Source of the DNA: Deltaproteobacteria bacterium
GTDB lineage: Bacteria; Desulfobacterota; Desulfobaccia; Desulfobaccales; 0-14-0-80-60-11
DNA: 64,000 bases
Assembly (NCBI GenBank): GCA_030018495.1
Contig: JASEFS010000003.1
Coordinates: 62,001-126,000 of the forward strand
Direction of reading: 5' to 3'
Of this stretch, positions 46,235-58,843 are shown one piece after another. The notes under the pieces were generated by a model, which saw nothing but the letters and a program-made list of their open reading frames with translations, did no database searches and had not been told where the DNA came from. The translations under genes and the position numbers were made by a program. Within the stretch, counting starts at the first letter, position 1. Each line of letters opens with the position of its first letter.

Positions 46235-47224
46235 TCATGCTTCCACTAATAAATTTTCACAGTTTTTTCCTAAATACCGGCGCACCGCCTGACCCGCGGC
46301 TTGAGGCGGCAAACGGCGTATCTCGGGATACAGCGCGGCGCAATCCTGGAAGGTAAGGTCGGCGGTCAGGCGGTAGGCCTGGATTTCGTCGTCCATGTGG
46401 GGCGTGAACCGGTCGTCGGTGGGGGCCATTTCATCCTTGCGCAAAAGCTTGATGTAAATCAGACTGCGGGCCGCCAAAACTTCCTCTTTCTCCTTTTTCA
46501 AGCCGGCATTGAAGATGTAATACAGAGTCAGGAGGTCGCCGGGACCCATAGGCCGCGGGCGCCCCAGCGTTTTCAGGGAAGGCCCGGCCAGCAAAAAAAC
46601 CGGGAGCACATGGGCTTGGCCGGCCAGGAGTTGCCGCAGTCTTTTCACCAGAAAAAGGTGAATATAGCCCGCTTCAACGTACAGGCTGGCAATGGAGCTG
46701 GCCAGCGGCAGCAAGGCCTTGGCTCTAAGGTCATCCCGGACGCGGAAGCGGGCCGCGTCCGCCCGGGCGAAATCCTGCACCGCGGCCACCACCTGGGGGA
46801 AAGGCGCGTTGTGGGCGCGAGCGTAGAAGTTCAAAAGCGCCGCGCTGGCCCGGGCCTCGGCGTCATATACCTCCTTAAGGCCCGGCCGGCTTTCCACTTG
46901 GGACCGCGTCAGGCCTTCGGCCAGGAGTTCGTGAATCCTGATCAATCGTTCCAGGTATGGTTCCACCTGGAATATGCCTTTGCCCTCCTGATGGAGTTCC
47001 CTCAACAAAAGCGCTTGTTTTCGACTGTAAGCCGGGAACTCTGGGTCTTTGTCGGCCAGGTAGCCGTCCACCCGCAGCTTCCCGGCTAACAGGGCGGGAA
47101 AATCCGGCTCCGGGGCCTCCTCCAGAACGATGGCTTCGTGGTTCTGCATTTCGCGCCGGGCATAGGGAAGGACTTCCAGACGGTGGGAGGAGAGGCCGAC
47201 GGTGACGAGGTGATGTCTGGTCAT
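46235..47224 (-). CDS. Conserved-looking protein of unknown function, possibly ChaN/TraB-like
   Basis: A 329-residue soluble protein. Its start, HLVTVGLSSHRLEVLPYARREM followed by HEAIVLEEAPE, and a later EAGYIHLFLVKRLRQLL resemble the G-H and E-x-G-x-x-H patterns of the ChaN/TraB fold, but the match is weak. The middle (about 90-200) is helical. I begin at ATG 47224; going further upstream would enter a dispersed hairpin repeat. It has no clear ribosome site. It lies behind glmS on the same strand, about 200 bases away. Confidence 0.65.
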   Translation of the reverse strand: MTRHHLVTVGLSSHRLEVLPYARREMQNHEAIVLEEAPEPDFPALLAGKLRVDGYLADKDPEFPAYSRKQALLLRELHQEGKGIFQVEPYLERLIRIHELLAEGLTRSQVESRPGLKEVYDAEARASAALLNFYARAHNAPFPQVVAAVQDFARADAARFRVRDDLRAKALLPLASSIASLYVEAGYIHLFLVKRLRQLLAGQAHVLPVFLLAGPSLKTLGRPRPMGPGDLLTLYYIFNAGLKKEKEEVLAARSLIYIKLLRKDEMAPTDDRFTPHMDDEIQAYRLTADLTFQDCAALYPEIRRLPPQAAGQAVRRYLGKNCENLLVEA

Positions 47225-47301
47225 GAGAAAATATCTGGGAAGGATGGTCGAGAGCCTGAGTTCCTTACGTTCCCCCGCTGCTAGAAGAGAATTCCCCGAT
47301 A

Positions 47302-47344
47302 GCACGGGCGTCCTGCCCTATCGGCGCAGGCTGGAAGCCTGCGC
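47302..47344. repeat. Bipartite dispersed hairpin repeat
   Basis: An imperfect hairpin (GATAG...CTATC) is followed by a perfect one, GCGCAGGC-TGGAA-GCCTGCGC (47324-47344). It lies between glmS and the unknown gene. Confidence 0.7.
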
Positions 47345-47375
47345 TCCCGGTGAAAAAGGAATTTTAGGGTAGGGG

Positions 47376-47405
47376 GAGAGGTCGGGGCGCTGTTCCCGGC
47401 CTCTC
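47376..47405 (-). terminator. Hairpin behind glmS
   Basis: GAGAGG and CGGG pair with CCCG and CCTCTC (10 bp, one mismatch) about 15 bases beyond the glmS stop. No U-run follows directly, so factor-independent termination is only possible. Confidence 0.4.
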
Positions 47406-47420
47406 TCTCAAGACCGAGCT

Positions 47421-49250
<1,830 letters not shown>

Positions 49251-49301
49251 AGACTCGCTGGTCCTTTTTTAAATTAATCTCCGGATGGTTATAGCTTCAG
49301 G

Positions 49302-50972
49302 TCAAGAAGGATCCCGGGAATATTTCTGGGAGGCCGCCAGGCTGGCCAGATTGGCCACAACTTCACAGTTGCAGGGCTCTTTGCCCTCCATGCGGATCAT
49401 GCCCCGGATGACGTCGATGTTTTCAGGAGTCGCCACCTCAAGCAGGAACTCCACCGTTTTTACTCCTTGGCTGCTCAACTGCTCGAGGCATTCAAAAGTT
49501 TCCGTATGGGAACAAGTCAGCCCGAGGTTTTCCAACAGCCCCGGCAGATTCTTGTCGCTGAGTGGTTCGGAGCCGCTTCTGGCCTGCTTTTCCCCTTGGC
49601 TTTTCCTATCTTTGATCATCTGGCGGCACCGGGCGATGCCCAACTTGCCCGGCGGCACGTCTTCGGTGATGGTGGAACCGGCCCCCACGTAAGCGCCCGC
49701 GCCGATGGTTACGGGCGCCACCAGGGCGGTGTTGCTGCCGATGAACGCGCCGGCTTCGATGACGGTGCGGTGCTTCTTGACCCCGTCATAATTGCAGGTG
49801 ATGGTGCCCGCGCCCACGTTGACCTTGGGGCCGATTTCGGCGTCCCCCAGATAGGTGAGGTGATTGGCCTTGGCGCCTGCATGAAGTATAGACTTTTTCA
49901 CTTCCACGAAGTTGCCGATCTTGACCCCTTCCCTAAGGTCGCTCAGGGGCCGCAAGTGAGCCATGGGACCGATTTGCACCCTAGGGCCGATCCGGCTTTC
50001 TTCAATATAGCTCCCCATTTTTACCAAGACGCCGTCCGCCAAAACGGAGTCGGCAATTTTGACGTTGGCTTCGATGACGCAGTTTTCCCCGATGCTGGTG
50101 CGGCCTTCCAGAAAGACATTGGGGTAAATGACGGTGTCCCGGCCGATGGCAACCAAGGGGCCGATGAAGGTGTTCTCAGGGTCGATGAGCGTCACGCCGG
50201 CAGCCATGTGGCTGTCATTGATTAAGCGTTTGAGGATTTGGGTGGCCTCGGCCAGCTCTTTGCGGCTGTTGATTCCCAGAACTGCTTCCCAGCTCTCTTC
50301 GATAACCGCGGCCACCGGTCGGTTTCGCTTTACGGCGAATTCTACAAGGTCCGTAAGGTAGAGTTCCTTCTGGACATTGTTGGGCTTTAGCAAGGGCAGG
50401 GTTTCTTTGAGAAAAGCGGGGTCAAAGAAATAGGTGCCGGTGTTGATTTCCCGGATGCTCAAAATTTCCGGGGACGCGTCCCGGGATTGGACTACCGCAG
50501 CTACAGTGCCGTCCTGGTTCCGCACCACTCGGCCGTAATGGAGGCCCTCAGGGAGAACCGTAGTCTGAATGGTCACTGCGGCTTTAGCCTTTTTGTGGGC
50601 CTGATAAAGTTCGGCAATACCCGGCCCGGGAATGAGCGGCACGTCACCGCAAAGCACGAGAACATCGACTGCTTCGGGCGGCACCAGGCTCATGCCCACC
50701 TGCACGGCGTGGCCGGTGCCCCTTTGAGGGTCCTGGACTGCGCAGCGCACCGGATAATCCTTCAGCACCTCTTTGACTTTCTCAGCCTGATACCCCACGA
50801 CTGCCACGATATCAGTAATTCCCAATTCGAGAAGAGTGTCCAGAAGATAGGCGATCATGGGCCGCCCCAAGATTTCATGGAGCACCTTGGGCCGGCTGGA
50901 CTTCATGCGGGTTCCCTGGCCTGCGGCCAAAACAATGGCGGTGGCTTCGATTTGGCGGGTGCTGCTCATCAT
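49302..50972 (-). CDS. glmU: Bifunctional GlmU with an extra C-terminal domain
   Basis: GlmU acetylates glucosamine-1-phosphate and then makes UDP-GlcNAc. The N-terminal uridyltransferase shows LAAGQGTRMKSSRPKVLHEI; the left-handed beta-helix acetyltransferase (about 255-450) ends VPPGKLGIARCRQMIKD. A further ~98 residues follow (about 459-556), with LLENLGLTCSHTETFECLEQL and PCNCEVVANLASL. The usual length is about 450-460, so the tail is an added domain whose family I do not recognise. No Shine-Dalgarno sequence is visible; an extended -10 box abuts the start codons. Confidence 0.95.
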   Translation of the reverse strand: MMSSTRQIEATAIVLAAGQGTRMKSSRPKVLHEILGRPMIAYLLDTLLELGITDIVAVVGYQAEKVKEVLKDYPVRCAVQDPQRGTGHAVQVGMSLVPPEAVDVLVLCGDVPLIPGPGIAELYQAHKKAKAAVTIQTTVLPEGLHYGRVVRNQDGTVAAVVQSRDASPEILSIREINTGTYFFDPAFLKETLPLLKPNNVQKELYLTDLVEFAVKRNRPVAAVIEESWEAVLGINSRKELAEATQILKRLINDSHMAAGVTLIDPENTFIGPLVAIGRDTVIYPNVFLEGRTSIGENCVIEANVKIADSVLADGVLVKMGSYIEESRIGPRVQIGPMAHLRPLSDLREGVKIGNFVEVKKSILHAGAKANHLTYLGDAEIGPKVNVGAGTITCNYDGVKKHRTVIEAGAFIGSNTALVAPVTIGAGAYVGAGSTITEDVPPGKLGIARCRQMIKDRKSQGEKQARSGSEPLSDKNLPGLLENLGLTCSHTETFECLEQLSSQGVKTVEFLLEVATPENIDVIRGMIRMEGKEPCNCEVVANLASLAASQKYSRDPS

Positions 50973-50980
50973 ATGTATCC

Positions 50981-50989
50981 ATTATAGCA
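50981..50989 (-). promoter_or_regulatory. Extended -10 promoter element of glmU (TGCTATAAT)
   Basis: TGCTATAAT on the minus strand ends 8 bases before the first glmU ATG, so the expected transcript start is 1-2 bases before the start codon. This fits the lack of a ribosome binding site. Confidence 0.6.
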
Positions 50990-50999
50990 GAAAATTAAG

Positions 51000-52625
51000 T
51001 CAAACCATTTTGGAGTATTTCGACAATTCTTGTGCCGGCAGCACAAAGCTTATCCGGGTGCCGCTGTCCGGCTTGCTCCAGATCTCAAAGGTGCCGTCGA
51101 ACATGTGCACCCGTTCTTCAATGGAAGCAAGACCCATGCCTCTTCTATTCGGAGCTTTGGCTTTGTTCCCTGCAATATCGAATCCCCGGCCGTTATCAGC
51201 CACCAAAAAATGCAAATAATTGTAACGCCGATTGATGCGAATGGTCACTTCGGAAGCGCCCGCATGTTTGCTGATGTTGGCCAGGGTTTCCTGAAAAATG
51301 CGATAAATCCCGATTTGTGCGGCTTTGGAAAGATAGGGGGAGACGGTTTCCATATCAACATCGAACTTAAGATTTTGGCTTTCCGAGAAATCAGAGAAAA
51401 GTTGCTTCAGGGCAGTCTCCAGTCCGAAGTCCTCCAGGACCGGGGGGCTGAGGTTCAGGGAAATCCGCCTCACTTTGTCGATCAGTTCACGGACTTGCGC
51501 CAGGACGTCGTCGAGCTTTTGCTTTAGTTTGACCTGACTTCCCGATAAAGTTCGTTGAAGGCCGGAAAGCTGCAATTTGAGAATGATCAAGGACTGACCC
51601 AGATCATCGTGCAATTCCCGGGAGATGCGCTGGCGCTCCTGCTCCTGGGTTTGCAAAATCTGAGAGGTCAGATGCCGTAATTTTTCCTCCGATTCCCTAA
51701 GGGAGTTTTCGAAGCGCCGGCGCTCTTCTATCTCCTTGAGCAGTTGCACATTGGTGGCTTCCAGGGCCGCGGTGCGCTCTCTGACCTGGCTTTCCAGAAC
51801 GTCATTGGCCCTTTCAAGAGCCTCCTGGGTCTGCTTCAGTTCGCGGAAAACCAGGCTGAAAGGCTCGGAGATGCCGGTGGCAATGACCGCTTTATAGATG
51901 AAATAAAAGGACAGGATTTTAAAGTAATGCCCCACCATGTTGGCCAGATCGTAGACCCCGACATAGTAGGTGAAACTTATTTCCGAGGCGATCATGGCCA
52001 GCAGGGACCAGGCCACCAGGCGCCAGATATTCTTATCGAAGTTATGGCGGGTAAGCAGCAAAAATCCTAGAGCCGCCGCCAGGATGCCGCAGATAATGTA
52101 TTCACTGACAATCTTGTAAGTCGTCAGGCCCTGCCCTTCAACATAGCAGACCGGGAACAGGCCCCACGAAAAAATCGACAGCAATATAAAAGTGAAGACG
52201 AACAAGTACCCTGCCAGGGTCAACCGGGGGTAAAGGCTGCGAGTGAGGAAAACGGGGGCGATAAGAAAAGAGACGCCTTCCAGATACCTGGAGGCGATCC
52301 ACAACTGGGTCGGCAGGTTGGCGCCGTATCCCGGAAACACCTGCATGCCCTTGTATGCCAGGGTATGCAGAAGGTCCAGATTGCCTACAAACAGATAGGC
52401 AATTCCCAGGAGCAGAAGATAATTATTCTGCATCAGGTGCCGCGAGTTCCAGGCCAGGGCAAAAATCGCCCAGGCGATGGCCACGCTGAACATTTCCACC
52501 AGGGAGTGGAAGAGGATATAGTGATTGAAGGTGGTCAGGTATAAGCCGACGGCCGCCGCCAAAACGATCAGGATTCTGGCCAGCCGGACCAGCGGTTCTT
52601 TTAAGGTATGAATTATTGCTTGCAC
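51000..52625 (-). CDS. MASE3-domain sensor histidine kinase (NarX-like core)
   Basis: A 541-residue membrane sensor kinase. An N-terminal MASE3 domain of about seven membrane segments (1-240; MFSVAIAWAIFALAWNSRH, GNLDLLHTLAYKGM) is followed by a coiled coil (270-325), a HisKA_3 domain with the phospho-His in RISRELHDDLGQSL, and a HATPase domain (VADNGRGFD, GMGLASIEERV). It would phosphorylate a LuxR/NarL-type regulator, but none is adjacent. The start is a GTG. The glmU promoter lies within 20 bases of its stop. Confidence 0.88.
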   Translation of the reverse strand: MQAIIHTLKEPLVRLARILIVLAAAVGLYLTTFNHYILFHSLVEMFSVAIAWAIFALAWNSRHLMQNNYLLLLGIAYLFVGNLDLLHTLAYKGMQVFPGYGANLPTQLWIASRYLEGVSFLIAPVFLTRSLYPRLTLAGYLFVFTFILLSIFSWGLFPVCYVEGQGLTTYKIVSEYIICGILAAALGFLLLTRHNFDKNIWRLVAWSLLAMIASEISFTYYVGVYDLANMVGHYFKILSFYFIYKAVIATGISEPFSLVFRELKQTQEALERANDVLESQVRERTAALEATNVQLLKEIEERRRFENSLRESEEKLRHLTSQILQTQEQERQRISRELHDDLGQSLIILKLQLSGLQRTLSGSQVKLKQKLDDVLAQVRELIDKVRRISLNLSPPVLEDFGLETALKQLFSDFSESQNLKFDVDMETVSPYLSKAAQIGIYRIFQETLANISKHAGASEVTIRINRRYNYLHFLVADNGRGFDIAGNKAKAPNRRGMGLASIEERVHMFDGTFEIWSKPDSGTRISFVLPAQELSKYSKMV

Positions 52626-52752
52626 TTTATGGCTTGGGTTCCGGGCTTGTCATCCGAGCGGCAATTGCATCTCGACAAGGAAAATTGGCCATCAACCTGC
52701 TGCCCTTAGGAACGATTCATTCCATAGTTGAAATATATAATTCGCGTTTTGG

Positions 52753-52787
52753 AAAAAAAAAGGCAAGCCTGGCAAACCAGACTTGCC
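52753..52787 (-). terminator. Rho-independent terminator of the atp operon
   Basis: On the minus strand GGCAAGTCTGG pairs with CCAGGCTTGCC (11 bp, one wobble) around a TTTG loop, followed by nine T. It lies 25 bases beyond the atpC stop. Confidence 0.93.
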
Positions 52788-52811
52788 TCCAAGTAAGACT
52801 TGCTGAGGTGA

Positions 52812-53219
52812 TTAACGGGCGGCCACCTTCATCCGCACCATGGAGCGCCGCAGCGCGGCTTCGGCTCGGGCCCAGTCAATCTGCTCGGTTTTGGCCGCGG
52901 CCAATCTGGCTTCGGCCCGTTCCCGGGCGCGGCGGGCCCGCTCCACATCAATTTCGCGGCCGAATTCCGCAGCTTCGGCCACAATGGTGATCTTGGTGCC
53001 GGTCACTTCGGCAAAGCCGCCGCTGACCGCCAAGTATTCGGTTTTACCGCCTTCTCTGTAGTACATCTCCCCGATATCCAGGGCGCTCAGAAAAGGCACG
53101 TGCCCGACGAGCACGCCGAACTGGCCTTCAACACCGGGACAGACTACGATATCCGCGGTAGTGGACACCACCTTGCGATCAGGGGTTACCACTTCCAACT
53201 GGAGCTGTTTCTCTGCCAT
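52812..53219 (-). CDS. atpC: ATP synthase F1 epsilon subunit
   Basis: The 135-residue epsilon subunit of the F1 rotor stalk: beta-sandwich domain ([32 protein letters not shown]) and a C-terminal helical hairpin ([17 protein letters not shown]). Its helices can brake ATP hydrolysis. Last gene of the operon, before a strong terminator. Confidence 0.95.
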   Translation of the reverse strand: MAEKQLQLEVVTPDRKVVSTTADIVVCPGVEGQFGVLVGHVPFLSALDIGEMYYREGGKTEYLAVSGGFAEVTGTKITIVAEAAEFGREIDVERARRARERAEARLAAAKTEQIDWARAEAALRRSMVRMKVAAR

Positions 53220-53241
53220 GGATTTCTACTCCATGCCGGAA

Positions 53242-54669
<1,428 letters not shown>

Positions 54670-54683
54670 TTAGTCAGACGGCT

Positions 54684-55562
54684 TTAGCCTTTCAGGGCTT
54701 CGGCGCCGCCCACAATATCCATCAATTCTTTTGTAATGGCCGCCTGCCGGGCCTTATTCATCACCAGGGTCAACTGGGTGATCATTTCCTTGCAGTTGTT
54801 GGACGCGTTGTCCATCGCGGTCATGCGGGCCGCATGCTCACTGGCGGAGTTCTCCAGGAAGCCGTGATACATGAGGGTGTTGACGTACTTAGGCAGGAGG
54901 AATTCCAGAAATTGCTCCACCGGCGGCTCAAAGATGTACTCCAGGGCCGCGCCGCCCTCTGCTTCTTCCGTAGTTTCCTCAGGGGAGATGGGCAGGAGCT
55001 TAACCAGCTTGGGTTTCTGGATGGCCACGTTGATGAACTCAGCGTGGATCAGATATACTTCCTGCACCTGGCCGGTGAGGAATTCGCTCATGGCCTCCCG
55101 GGCCACCACCTGAGCGTTGGTGTAATCGAACTTGTTCCAGACGTCCACGTACGAATTGGTGAGTTCGTACTTGCGGCGCCGGAAGAAGTCCCGGCCTTTC
55201 CGCCCCACACAGGTCAAGGACACGCCGGTCCCGGCCGCGTCTTTTTCCCGCATGAATTTGACTGCGGCGTTGATCAGGTTGACATTGAAGCTGCCGCACA
55301 AGCCGCGGTCGGCGGTCATCAGCACCAAGCCGACTTTTTCCACTACCGGGGCCCGCTGAAAGAAGGGGTGGATTTCCGGTTCTATCCCCCGGGAGAGGTT
55401 GCCCAGCATATTGGCAAAGGATTCGGCGTAGGGGCGAAAATTCTCCATACGGGTCTGCGCCCCCCGCAGTTTGGCCGCCGCCACCATGTTCATGGCTTTG
55501 GTGATCTGCTGGGTCTTTTTGACCGCGGCGATTTTGCGCCTGAGATCTCGTAGCGTTGCCAT
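54684..55562 (-). CDS. atpG: ATP synthase F1 gamma subunit
   Basis: The 292-residue central stalk: ATLRDLRRKIAAVKKTQQITKAM at the start, LMTADRGLCGSFN in the middle and TLVMNKARQAAITKELMDIVGG at the end, which are the long coiled-coil helices and the Rossmann core. It lies 18 bases behind atpA. Confidence 0.97.
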   Translation of the reverse strand: MATLRDLRRKIAAVKKTQQITKAMNMVAAAKLRGAQTRMENFRPYAESFANMLGNLSRGIEPEIHPFFQRAPVVEKVGLVLMTADRGLCGSFNVNLINAAVKFMREKDAAGTGVSLTCVGRKGRDFFRRRKYELTNSYVDVWNKFDYTNAQVVAREAMSEFLTGQVQEVYLIHAEFINVAIQKPKLVKLLPISPEETTEEAEGGAALEYIFEPPVEQFLEFLLPKYVNTLMYHGFLENSASEHAARMTAMDNASNNCKEMITQLTLVMNKARQAAITKELMDIVGGAEALKG

Positions 55563-55580
55563 GCCAGCCCCCTAACGGCC

Positions 55581-57104
55581 TTAAGCAGCCGCACCGCTGG
55601 GCTGGAATACCTTATCGAATTCCTCCAGCGCGGCTTTCATCCGGCTGTCCAGTTCCGGGGTGAATTCCTTCTTAGCGTCAAGTTCGGCCCAGATGTCCGA
55701 ATATTTGTTCTCAATAAAGGTATAAAGCTGCTTTTCGTAATCGCCCAGAACTTCGACCGGGTACTTGTCCAGGAAGCCCCGGGTGCCGGCGTAGATGATG
55801 GACACCTGCTTGACCATGGGCAGCGGTTCATACTGCGGCTGCTTCAGGATTTCCACCAGGCGCATGCCCCGGTTGAGCTGCTGCTGGGTGGCTTTGTCCA
55901 GCTCGGAGCCGAACTGGGCGAAAGCCGCCAGTTCCCGATACTGGGCCAGTTCCAGGCGCAGCATGCCGGCCACCTGCTTCATGGCCTTCACCTGGGCCGC
56001 ACCGCCTACTCTGGACACGGAGAGGCCGACGTTGATGGCGGGCCGGACGCCGGAGAAGAACAGACCCGGCTCCAAGTAGACCTGGCCGTCGGTGATGGAA
56101 ATCACGTTGGTCGGGATATAGGCGGACACGTCGCCCTGCTGCGTCTCGATGATGGGCAGGGCGGTGAGGGAGCCGGCGCCCAGCGCGTCGTTCAGCTTGG
56201 CGGCCCGTTCCAACAGGCGGGAATGGTTGTAGAAAATGTCGCCGGGATAAGCTTCACGTCCCGGAGGCCGCCTGAGGAGCAGGGAGATCTGCCGGTAGGC
56301 TTGGGCCTGCTTGGTCAAGTCGTCGTAAATAATCAGGGCGTGGCGGCCGGTATCACGATAGTATTCGCCCATGGCGCAGCCGGCGTAAGCCGCCACGTAC
56401 TGCAAGGGCGCCGGCTCTGATGCGGAAGCGTTGACTACGATGGTATGCCCCATGGCGCCGTTGCGCTCCAGCGCGTCCACTACCTGGGCCACCGTGGATT
56501 TTTTCTGCCCGATGGCTACGTAAATGCAGATGATGCCGGAATCTTTCTGGTTGATGATGGCATCGACGCACAAGGCGGTTTTGCCGATCTGGCGGTCGCC
56601 GATGATCAGTTCCCGCTGACCCCGGCCCACCGGAGTCATGGCATCCACCGCTTTGTAGCCGGTGTACATGGGCTCATTCACCGGCTGGCGCTCGATGACG
56701 CCCGGAGCTTTAACCTCAATGCGCCGAAACTCCTTGGTTTCGATGGGGCCCTTGCCGTCCAGGGGATTGCCCACCGGGTCGATGACCCGCCCCAGGACCG
56801 CGTCCCCGACGGGCACCTCAGCGATACGGCCGGTGCGCTTGACCATGTCGCCTTCTTTAATGTGGGTGTCCTCACCGAGGATGGCGCAACCCACGTTGTC
56901 CTCTTCCAGGTTGAGGGCGATGCCGTAAATTCCGCCCGGGAACTCCAACAGCTCCATGGCCATACACTTTTCCACGCCATAAACGCGGGCGATACCATCA
57001 CCGACGGACAGGACCGTGCCGGTTTCCGCCACCTCAACCTTTTTCTCGTAGTCCTTGATTTGGGTACGAATTATTTGGCTGATTTCCTCGGCTCTGATTT
57101 CCAT
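55581..57104 (-). CDS. atpA: ATP synthase F1 alpha subunit
   Basis: The 507-residue non-catalytic nucleotide-binding subunit: [16 protein letters not shown], Walker [15 protein letters not shown] and [19 protein letters not shown]. It starts right after the atpH stop with no gap (TAAATG). Confidence 0.98.
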   Translation of the reverse strand: MEIRAEEISQIIRTQIKDYEKKVEVAETGTVLSVGDGIARVYGVEKCMAMELLEFPGGIYGIALNLEEDNVGCAILGEDTHIKEGDMVKRTGRIAEVPVGDAVLGRVIDPVGNPLDGKGPIETKEFRRIEVKAPGVIERQPVNEPMYTGYKAVDAMTPVGRGQRELIIGDRQIGKTALCVDAIINQKDSGIICIYVAIGQKKSTVAQVVDALERNGAMGHTIVVNASASEPAPLQYVAAYAGCAMGEYYRDTGRHALIIYDDLTKQAQAYRQISLLLRRPPGREAYPGDIFYNHSRLLERAAKLNDALGAGSLTALPIIETQQGDVSAYIPTNVISITDGQVYLEPGLFFSGVRPAINVGLSVSRVGGAAQVKAMKQVAGMLRLELAQYRELAAFAQFGSELDKATQQQLNRGMRLVEILKQPQYEPLPMVKQVSIIYAGTRGFLDKYPVEVLGDYEKQLYTFIENKYSDIWAELDAKKEFTPELDSRMKAALEEFDKVFQPSGAAA

Positions 57105-57656
57105 TTATAAAACCTCGCCTTTTATTAAAGATTCTCTTAAGGAAGAGAGCTGGGTCCGTACACTGCCGTCCAGCACCAGGTCTCCCACCCGGGCCACAAT
57201 GCCTCCGATGATGGCGGGATCCTCTTCAAAATCCATCACCACCTTGGACTTGGTCATTTTTTCCAGACCTTGCCGCAGGCGTTCCTGCATGGCTTCATCC
57301 ATGGCGACTGCGGCCTTCACATGCGCCCGCTTGACATTCTCGATATCATCGACGAACTGCTGGTAGACTTGGGCGATGCCGTTTAAGGCCGCCAGCCGAT
57401 GCTTGTCAAACAGGAGCTTGAGAAAATTGCTCACCAAGGGAGAAAGGTTTATAAGTTCGGCGACCCGGAAAAGCAATTGTTTCCGCTCCTCCAAGCCGTG
57501 AATGGGGTTGAGCAAAGCATCCTTCAGTTCCGGTTCCCGCTCCAGTAATTGGGCGAATCCCGAAAGCTCCTCCCCATATTCCTTGTATTTGCCATCTTCC
57601 TGGCCCAGCATCAGCAGGGCCTTGGCATAGCGCCGGGAAACGGTTAAATCAATCAA
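57105..57656 (-). CDS. atpH: ATP synthase F1 delta subunit
   Basis: The 183-residue peripheral-stalk subunit. It begins VSRRYAKALLMLGQE, and ends with the conserved block DPAIIGGIVARVGDLVLDGSVR. The start is a TTG overlapping the atpF stop (TTGA); this gives the normal family N-terminus and no ATG fits. Confidence 0.94.
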   Translation of the reverse strand: MIDLTVSRRYAKALLMLGQEDGKYKEYGEELSGFAQLLEREPELKDALLNPIHGLEERKQLLFRVAELINLSPLVSNFLKLLFDKHRLAALNGIAQVYQQFVDDIENVKRAHVKAAVAMDEAMQERLRQGLEKMTKSKVVMDFEEDPAIIGGIVARVGDLVLDGSVRTQLSSLRESLIKGEVL

Positions 57657-58267
57657 TGCTTTTCCACCACCTTTTCAAGATATTCATCCACCAACCGCTG
57701 CTGGTCGGCGGGGGTGATCTTCTCTCTGATGATCTTTTCAGCCAGCTCCGTCGCCTGGCTGGCCACTTCCTGCTTCAATTTCTGAATGGCCTTCTTGGTT
57801 TCCTGGGCGATGCTGAGGGCCGCCATATCCTTGATGCGTGAGGCCACCATCTCAGCCTTTTCAATGATTTTGGTCTTCTCCAACTGGCCTTCTTCCACGT
57901 AAAGCTGAATGATCTTCTCCCGTTCAGCCGCCACTTCGGCCAGCCTGGTCTCGGCCTCTTTCAAGGCCTTTTGGGCTGCGAGTTTTTTGGCTTCCAAGTC
58001 GCTCAGGGTTTGGGCGATTTCCTGAGAGCGCTGCGCGAAGAAGTCTTTGATCGGGAACTTTTTGATGAGCAAATATCCCAAAATGCCGGCAAAGACCAGA
58101 AAGTTCGCGGTGCGCCAAATGAAATCCTGGATTTTTTCAGGAGTGATCCCCCCGTGTTCGTCATGGGCCGCCTCAGCGCCCAAGGCCGCGCCGGCCAGGA
58201 TCAGCCAAGCCGCGCCGGCCAGGAGTATCACCAGCCATTGCCTGTTCAGCCAGCCTGATTTAGTCAT
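57653..58267 (-). CDS. atpF: ATP synthase Fo b subunit
   Basis: A 204-residue b subunit. Unusually there is a signal-like hydrophobic segment (about 11-30, ending LGAEAAHDEHGG) before the true membrane anchor (TANFLVFAGILGYLLIKKF), then a long charged coiled coil forming the peripheral stalk. I start at ATG 58267, which overlaps the b' stop (ATGA) and has GGGAGGG upstream. Confidence 0.93.
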   Translation of the reverse strand: MTKSGWLNRQWLVILLAGAAWLILAGAALGAEAAHDEHGGITPEKIQDFIWRTANFLVFAGILGYLLIKKFPIKDFFAQRSQEIAQTLSDLEAKKLAAQKALKEAETRLAEVAAEREKIIQLYVEEGQLEKTKIIEKAEMVASRIKDMAALSIAQETKKAIQKLKQEVASQATELAEKIIREKITPADQQRLVDEYLEKVVEKH

Positions 58268-58692
58268 GAGAGTTCCCTCCCGATTATCTTGGCGGCCAGC
58301 GCTTGGGCGAAGTCCTGAGCCTGAGCCTGCAAAGCCTTCCGGGCCTTGGCCATATCTTCTTTGATCTTCTTTTCCACCTTGGCCCATTCCTCGTCCACCT
58401 CCTGCTTCACTTTCTCCAAAAGCGAAGCTTCCGCCTGGGACCCTTCCTGCCGCAATGCTTCCCGCTGACTCAAACCTTGGCGACGGGCCTCGGCGAGGTT
58501 CTCCTGTATCTGGTTCAGCACGCCCTGTTCATTCACATTAAGCTGGGCGACATCGCCTTCAAAGGAGATAATCTCGGCCTGGCGGGCCTTCAAGCCTTGC
58601 CGCAGGGGCCGAAACAGCACCAAATTGAGGAGGTAAACCAACAGGAGAAAATTGACAATTTGTACAAATACGGTCCAATCAAGTGCAATCAT
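58264..58692 (-). CDS. atpF: ATP synthase Fo b' subunit
   Basis: A 142-residue second b-type subunit: one membrane segment (VFVQIVNFLLLVYLLNLVLFRPL) and a coiled coil. It pairs with b to make a heterodimeric stalk. First gene of this operon; the a and c subunit genes are not in the window, as is common in this phylum. Confidence 0.92.
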   Translation of the reverse strand: MIALDWTVFVQIVNFLLLVYLLNLVLFRPLRQGLKARQAEIISFEGDVAQLNVNEQGVLNQIQENLAEARRQGLSQREALRQEGSQAEASLLEKVKQEVDEEWAKVEKKIKEDMAKARKALQAQAQDFAQALAAKIIGRELS

Positions 58693-58843
58693 CCTGAGGT
58701 GCCACCTTGTAAGTTATTTTGCAAAATTAATCGGTTACCCGGTTCTTGATCTGGCATCAGGCGGGTTAAGCTCATGTGTATCTTTTCACGAATGCCCTTT
58801 TAACCTATTTTTGCTGGCCTGTCAAAATTTTTTTTAAAAAATT

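Noticed and set aside
47225-47305. Upstream GTG start for the unknown gene behind glmS
   Set aside because: The GTG lies inside a dispersed hairpin repeat and the added residues look non-coding.
49251-49301. glmS ribozyme
   Set aside because: The leader between glmU and glmS is only 51 bases, too short for the ribozyme.
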